A program made the position numbers and the translations under genes. This document shows positions 61,491-64,000 of a stretch of 64,000 nt of DNA, one piece after another. Each line of letters opens with the position of its first letter. The first letter of the stretch is position 1. This stretch comes from Thermonema rossianum DSM 10300 (lineage in GTDB: Bacteria > Bacteroidota > Bacteroidia > Cytophagales > Thermonemataceae): the NCBI RefSeq assembly GCF_000426825.1, contig NZ_AUGC01000006.1, positions 124,001 to 188,000 on the forward strand, read 5' to 3'. Below the pieces are notes generated by a model. That model did no database searches and was not told the DNA's origin. It saw only the letters and a program-made list of their open reading frames with translations.

Positions 61491-62915
61491 TTGAAAAATT
61501 ACCATTCGCTTGCTGAAATACGCCGCGACATGGAGGAGGGCTTGCTTAATTGCGAAGCCCTTGTCCGGCATTATTTGAAAAACATAGAAGAAAAGAATTC
61601 GCAGCTCAACGTATTTGTAAGCGTTTATGCCGACGAAGCGCTGCAAAGAGCCCGTGAAGTAGATGAGAAAATAAAAGCCGGTACTGCCGGCAAACTGGCG
61701 GGCTTGGTGGTGGGCATCAAAGATGTCATTTGTTATCAGGACCACCCCCTGCAAGCTGCCAGTAAAATATTAGACGGCTTCGTATCGCAGTTTTCTGCCA
61801 CAGTAGTGGAACGCTTGCTTGCAGAAGATGCCATCATTATCGGGCGGCAAAACTGCGATGAATTTGCCATGGGCTCTTCCAATGAAAACTCCGTGTACGG
61901 TCCCACACGCAATGCTGCCGACCCGGAACGCGTGCCCGGCGGCTCATCCGGTGCTTCGGCTGTGGCCGTGCAGGCCGACATGTGCCAGCTTTCTATTGGT
62001 TCGGATACCGGTGGCTCGGTGCGCCAGCCGGCTGCTTTCTGTGGCGTCATCGGTTTGAAACCCACTTATTCCCGCATTTCCCGCTGGGGCCTGATTGCCT
62101 ATGCTTCTTCCTTCGATTGCATTGGCTTGATAGGCAAAAGCCCCGAAGACATAGCCCTGACCCTCGAAGTAGTGGCCGGTGCCGATGAACACGACAGCAC
62201 CGTATCTCAACGCCCGGTGCCTGCCTATGCAGCCTATCTGCAGCGCGAAGACGCCCCCAAATACCGTATAGCTTGCTTGCGTGAAGGGATTGAAAACGAA
62301 GCTATAGCACCGGCTATACGCCAAACCATGCAGGAAAGCATAGAAAAATTACGTAAGCAAGGGCATGAGGTAGAAATCATCGACTTTCCCATTCTGCAGT
62401 ATATCCTGCCTACCTACTATATACTCACCACTGCCGAAGCCAGCTCAAACCTTGCCCGCTACGACGGCGTGCGTTATGGCTACCGCAGCCCCCAAGCCAG
62501 CGACTTGGAAAGTCTTTACAAAAAAACACGTTCGGAGGGCTTTGGCAGGGAAGTAAAACGACGCATCATTCTGGGCACCTTTGTTCTAAGTGCCGACTAT
62601 TACGATGCTTACTACACCAAAGCGCAACGGGTGCGTCGCATCATCAAGGAACAAACAGACAAGCTGTTTGAACAATACGACTTCCTGCTTACCCCCACTA
62701 CACCCGATACAGCTTTCCCCTTAGGTTCTTTTCAAGACGACCCCGTAAAAATGTATCTGGCAGACTTGTTTACTGTGCAGGCAAACGTTGCGGGCGTACC
62801 GGCCATTTCCATCCCTGCCGGAAAAGATGAAAAGGGCTTACCTATTGGCATTCAGTTTATTGCAAACAGGTTTGAAGAAGAGAAACTATTAAAAATAAGC
62901 CGGTCTTTATTGTAA
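61491..62915 (+). CDS. gatA: Asp-tRNA(Asn)/Glu-tRNA(Gln) amidotransferase subunit A
   Basis: The 474-residue amidase subunit releases ammonia from glutamine for GatB. The Ser-cisSer-Lys triad region is visible: Lys in VGIKDV, and the Gly/Ser-rich VPGGSSGASAVAV and SIGSDTGGSVRQPAAF. Translation seems to start at TTG 61491, since the next ATG (61530) would remove part of the conserved first helix. It is likely co-transcribed with tatA. Confidence 0.96.
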   Translation: MKNYHSLAEIRRDMEEGLLNCEALVRHYLKNIEEKNSQLNVFVSVYADEALQRAREVDEKIKAGTAGKLAGLVVGIKDVICYQDHPLQAASKILDGFVSQFSATVVERLLAEDAIIIGRQNCDEFAMGSSNENSVYGPTRNAADPERVPGGSSGASAVAVQADMCQLSIGSDTGGSVRQPAAFCGVIGLKPTYSRISRWGLIAYASSFDCIGLIGKSPEDIALTLEVVAGADEHDSTVSQRPVPAYAAYLQREDAPKYRIACLREGIENEAIAPAIRQTMQESIEKLRKQGHEVEIIDFPILQYILPTYYILTTAEASSNLARYDGVRYGYRSPQASDLESLYKKTRSEGFGREVKRRIILGTFVLSADYYDAYYTKAQRVRRIIKEQTDKLFEQYDFLLTPTTPDTAFPLGSFQDDPVKMYLADLFTVQANVAGVPAISIPAGKDEKGLPIGIQFIANRFEEEKLLKISRSLL

Positions 62916-62939
62916 AAAGCCGGAATTTATTGCATTATA

Positions 62940-62992
62940 GGGTATTTTACCGTAACTTATCCATTGCTTTTACGGTAAAATACCCTGTACTT
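62940..62992 (+). terminator. Strong terminator after gatA
   Basis: Perfect 16-base arms (62940-62955 and 62970-62985) with a 14-base loop, followed by TGTAC and TTTTTT. Confidence 0.85.
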
Positions 62993-63009
62993 TTTTGGTA
63001 TCTGCATTT

Positions 63010-64000
63010 ATGAAAAAAATATACCTACTTTACGGTTGCTTGTTTGCGTTCCTACAATGTGCATGGGCACAAAGTCAGGAACAACGCGCTGCCTACCGGG
63101 TCAATATACCGTTGCCCCGGCCGGTTGACTCGGTAGATGCTCAGTTTCGCGACTATGTCCCGCAATTGCATGAGGAGCTTATAAAAGAACGGCTGGCCTG
63201 CGCCCAACAAACGATTCCTTTGACCTACCATCCTGTGGTATTGCGTTTCATCAAGAAATACCTCATCGATAACCGCCAGCAAACCGTGCGTTTTCTGCAG
63301 CGTACCCCACGCTATTTCCCCATCTTTGAAGAGGCACTGCGCCGGCATGGTTTGCCCGAAGAGTTGAAATACTTATCCATTATAGAATCTGCTTTGCTGC
63401 CCCGTGCCCGCTCTTGGGCATCGGCTGTCGGACTGTGGCAGTTTATGTCCTTTACCGGACGGGAATATGGCTTGCGCATCGACCGCTACATAGACGAACG
63501 CATGGACCCTTACAAATCAACAGAAGCGGCTTGTCTTTTTTTGAAAGACCTTTACCATATGTTCGGGGACTGGCACTTGGCTTTAGCTGCATATAACTGT
63601 GGTGCCGGGAACGTCCGCCGTGCCATCCGCCGTTCCGGTGACAAGACTTCTTTTTGGGAGATTTACCCCTACTTACCCCGTGAAACCCGTGCCTATGTTC
63701 CTTTTTATATCGCCATGGTGTATGTCATGCGCTACCATGAGGCACACAACATTCCTTACCCACAAGAAGTAGAGCCTTTCTTGGAGAGCGATACCATACA
63801 TGTACCGCCGAAGGTAAGTCTGCAGCAGTTGGCACAAGGCTTAGATATATCGCCGGACACCTTGAAAGCCCTGAATCCACATTTGAAATACTATGCCACG
63901 CCCCCTTATGGCACTTCTTTTGCCTTGCGCATCCCCGCGCATAAGAAAGCATGGTATGCACTGCACAAGGAAGAAATTTTGGACCTGCAAGAAGAAGACA
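63010..64000 (+). CDS. MltD-like lytic transglycosylase (partial)
   Basis: The frame opens at ATG 63010 and is still open at the right edge (330 residues visible). It has a signal peptide (about 1-21, ending AWAQ), then a family 1 SLT/GH23 domain (about 105-225) with catalytic Glu126 in YLSIIES, and the family blocks SAVGLWQFM and AYNCGAGNVRRAI. After it, a region (VSLQQLAQGLDISPDTLKAL, about 265-285) looks like a LysM peptidoglycan-binding repeat. It would cut glycan strands in the periplasm. The missing C-terminus may hold further LysM repeats. Confidence 0.93.
   Translation, partial: MKKIYLLYGCLFAFLQCAWAQSQEQRAAYRVNIPLPRPVDSVDAQFRDYVPQLHEELIKERLACAQQTIPLTYHPVVLRFIKKYLIDNRQQTVRFLQRTPRYFPIFEEALRRHGLPEELKYLSIIESALLPRARSWASAVGLWQFMSFTGREYGLRIDRYIDERMDPYKSTEAACLFLKDLYHMFGDWHLALAAYNCGAGNVRRAIRRSGDKTSFWEIYPYLPRETRAYVPFYIAMVYVMRYHEAHNIPYPQEVEPFLESDTIHVPPKVSLQQLAQGLDISPDTLKALNPHLKYYATPPYGTSFALRIPAHKKAWYALHKEEILDLQEED

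Overview
This 64 kb window is chromosomal DNA from a member of the Bacteroidota, most likely a Cytophagia-type bacterium of middling GC content. The evidence is a SusC/SusD pair, a type IX secretion C-terminal sorting domain, Bacteroidota lipoproteins, a GT117 (DUF2723) protein, a GSCFA protein, and many promoters with the Bacteroidota -7 element TAnnTTTG and no obvious Shine-Dalgarno sequences. I did not assign a genus. No phage, insertion sequence, CRISPR array or integrase is visible; almost everything is core or lineage-typical.

Layout. 0-2 kb: atpA (minus) with its own promoter and a downstream hairpin. 2-9.6 kb: a carboxypeptidase-regulatory-like secreted protein, a MarR regulator with a penicillin-acylase-family hydrolase, a coiled-coil lipoprotein with a kinase-less propeller sensor, and a GSCFA protein. 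9.6-11.8 kb: a DEDDh exonuclease/GIY-YIG fusion, a repeat cluster and a DoxX-like membrane protein. 11.8-15.4 kb (minus): a division-wall segment, rsmH-ftsL-like-ftsI. 15.4-25.2 kb (minus): a probable five-gene operon of SusC, SusD, surface lipoprotein, secreted S8 protease with PKD and T9SS sorting domains, and a secreted protein of unknown function, with strong hairpins between some genes. 25.6-34.5 kb: prfB with its programmed +1 frameshift, a GT117 membrane protein, a nuclease A inhibitor homologue, then FadL, an SGNH lipoprotein and another lipoprotein. 35-43 kb: upp, a large GAF/PAS membrane sensor without kinase, pncB, the shikimate genes (DAHP synthase-chorismate mutase fusion and aroB), OsmC, and rnpB on the minus strand. 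43-48.4 kb: a SAM methyltransferase with rbfA, then a small glycan group (multi-span membrane protein, GT2, Wzx-like flippase). 48.4-64 kb: a DUF389 protein, dnaB, plsC-like acyltransferase, gatC, a TPR membrane protein with a LolD-like ATPase, threonine aldolase, cobalamin adenosyltransferase, ilvE, tRNA-His, a YbbR-like protein with coaE, tatA, gatA and a truncated MltD-like lytic transglycosylase running off the right end.

How the genes fit together. The SusCD/S8 locus looks like a protein- or peptide-utilisation system: the T9SS-exported protease would cut protein outside the cell and SusCD would bind and import the products. FadL plus the SGNH lipoprotein plausibly form a lipid hydrolysis and uptake unit. 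Several two- to four-gene units overlap by 4 bp (ybbR-coaE, LolD-like-ltaE, DAHPS/CM-aroB), which indicates translational coupling. A family of roughly 90-100 nt inverted-repeat elements with a conserved spacer occurs in three intergenic regions and is the most notable non-coding signal. I found no clearly new multi-gene defence or metabolic system; the best candidates for undescribed biology are the two kinase-less sensors, the hairpin-punctuated SusCD-protease operon, the altered PBP motifs and the repeat family.
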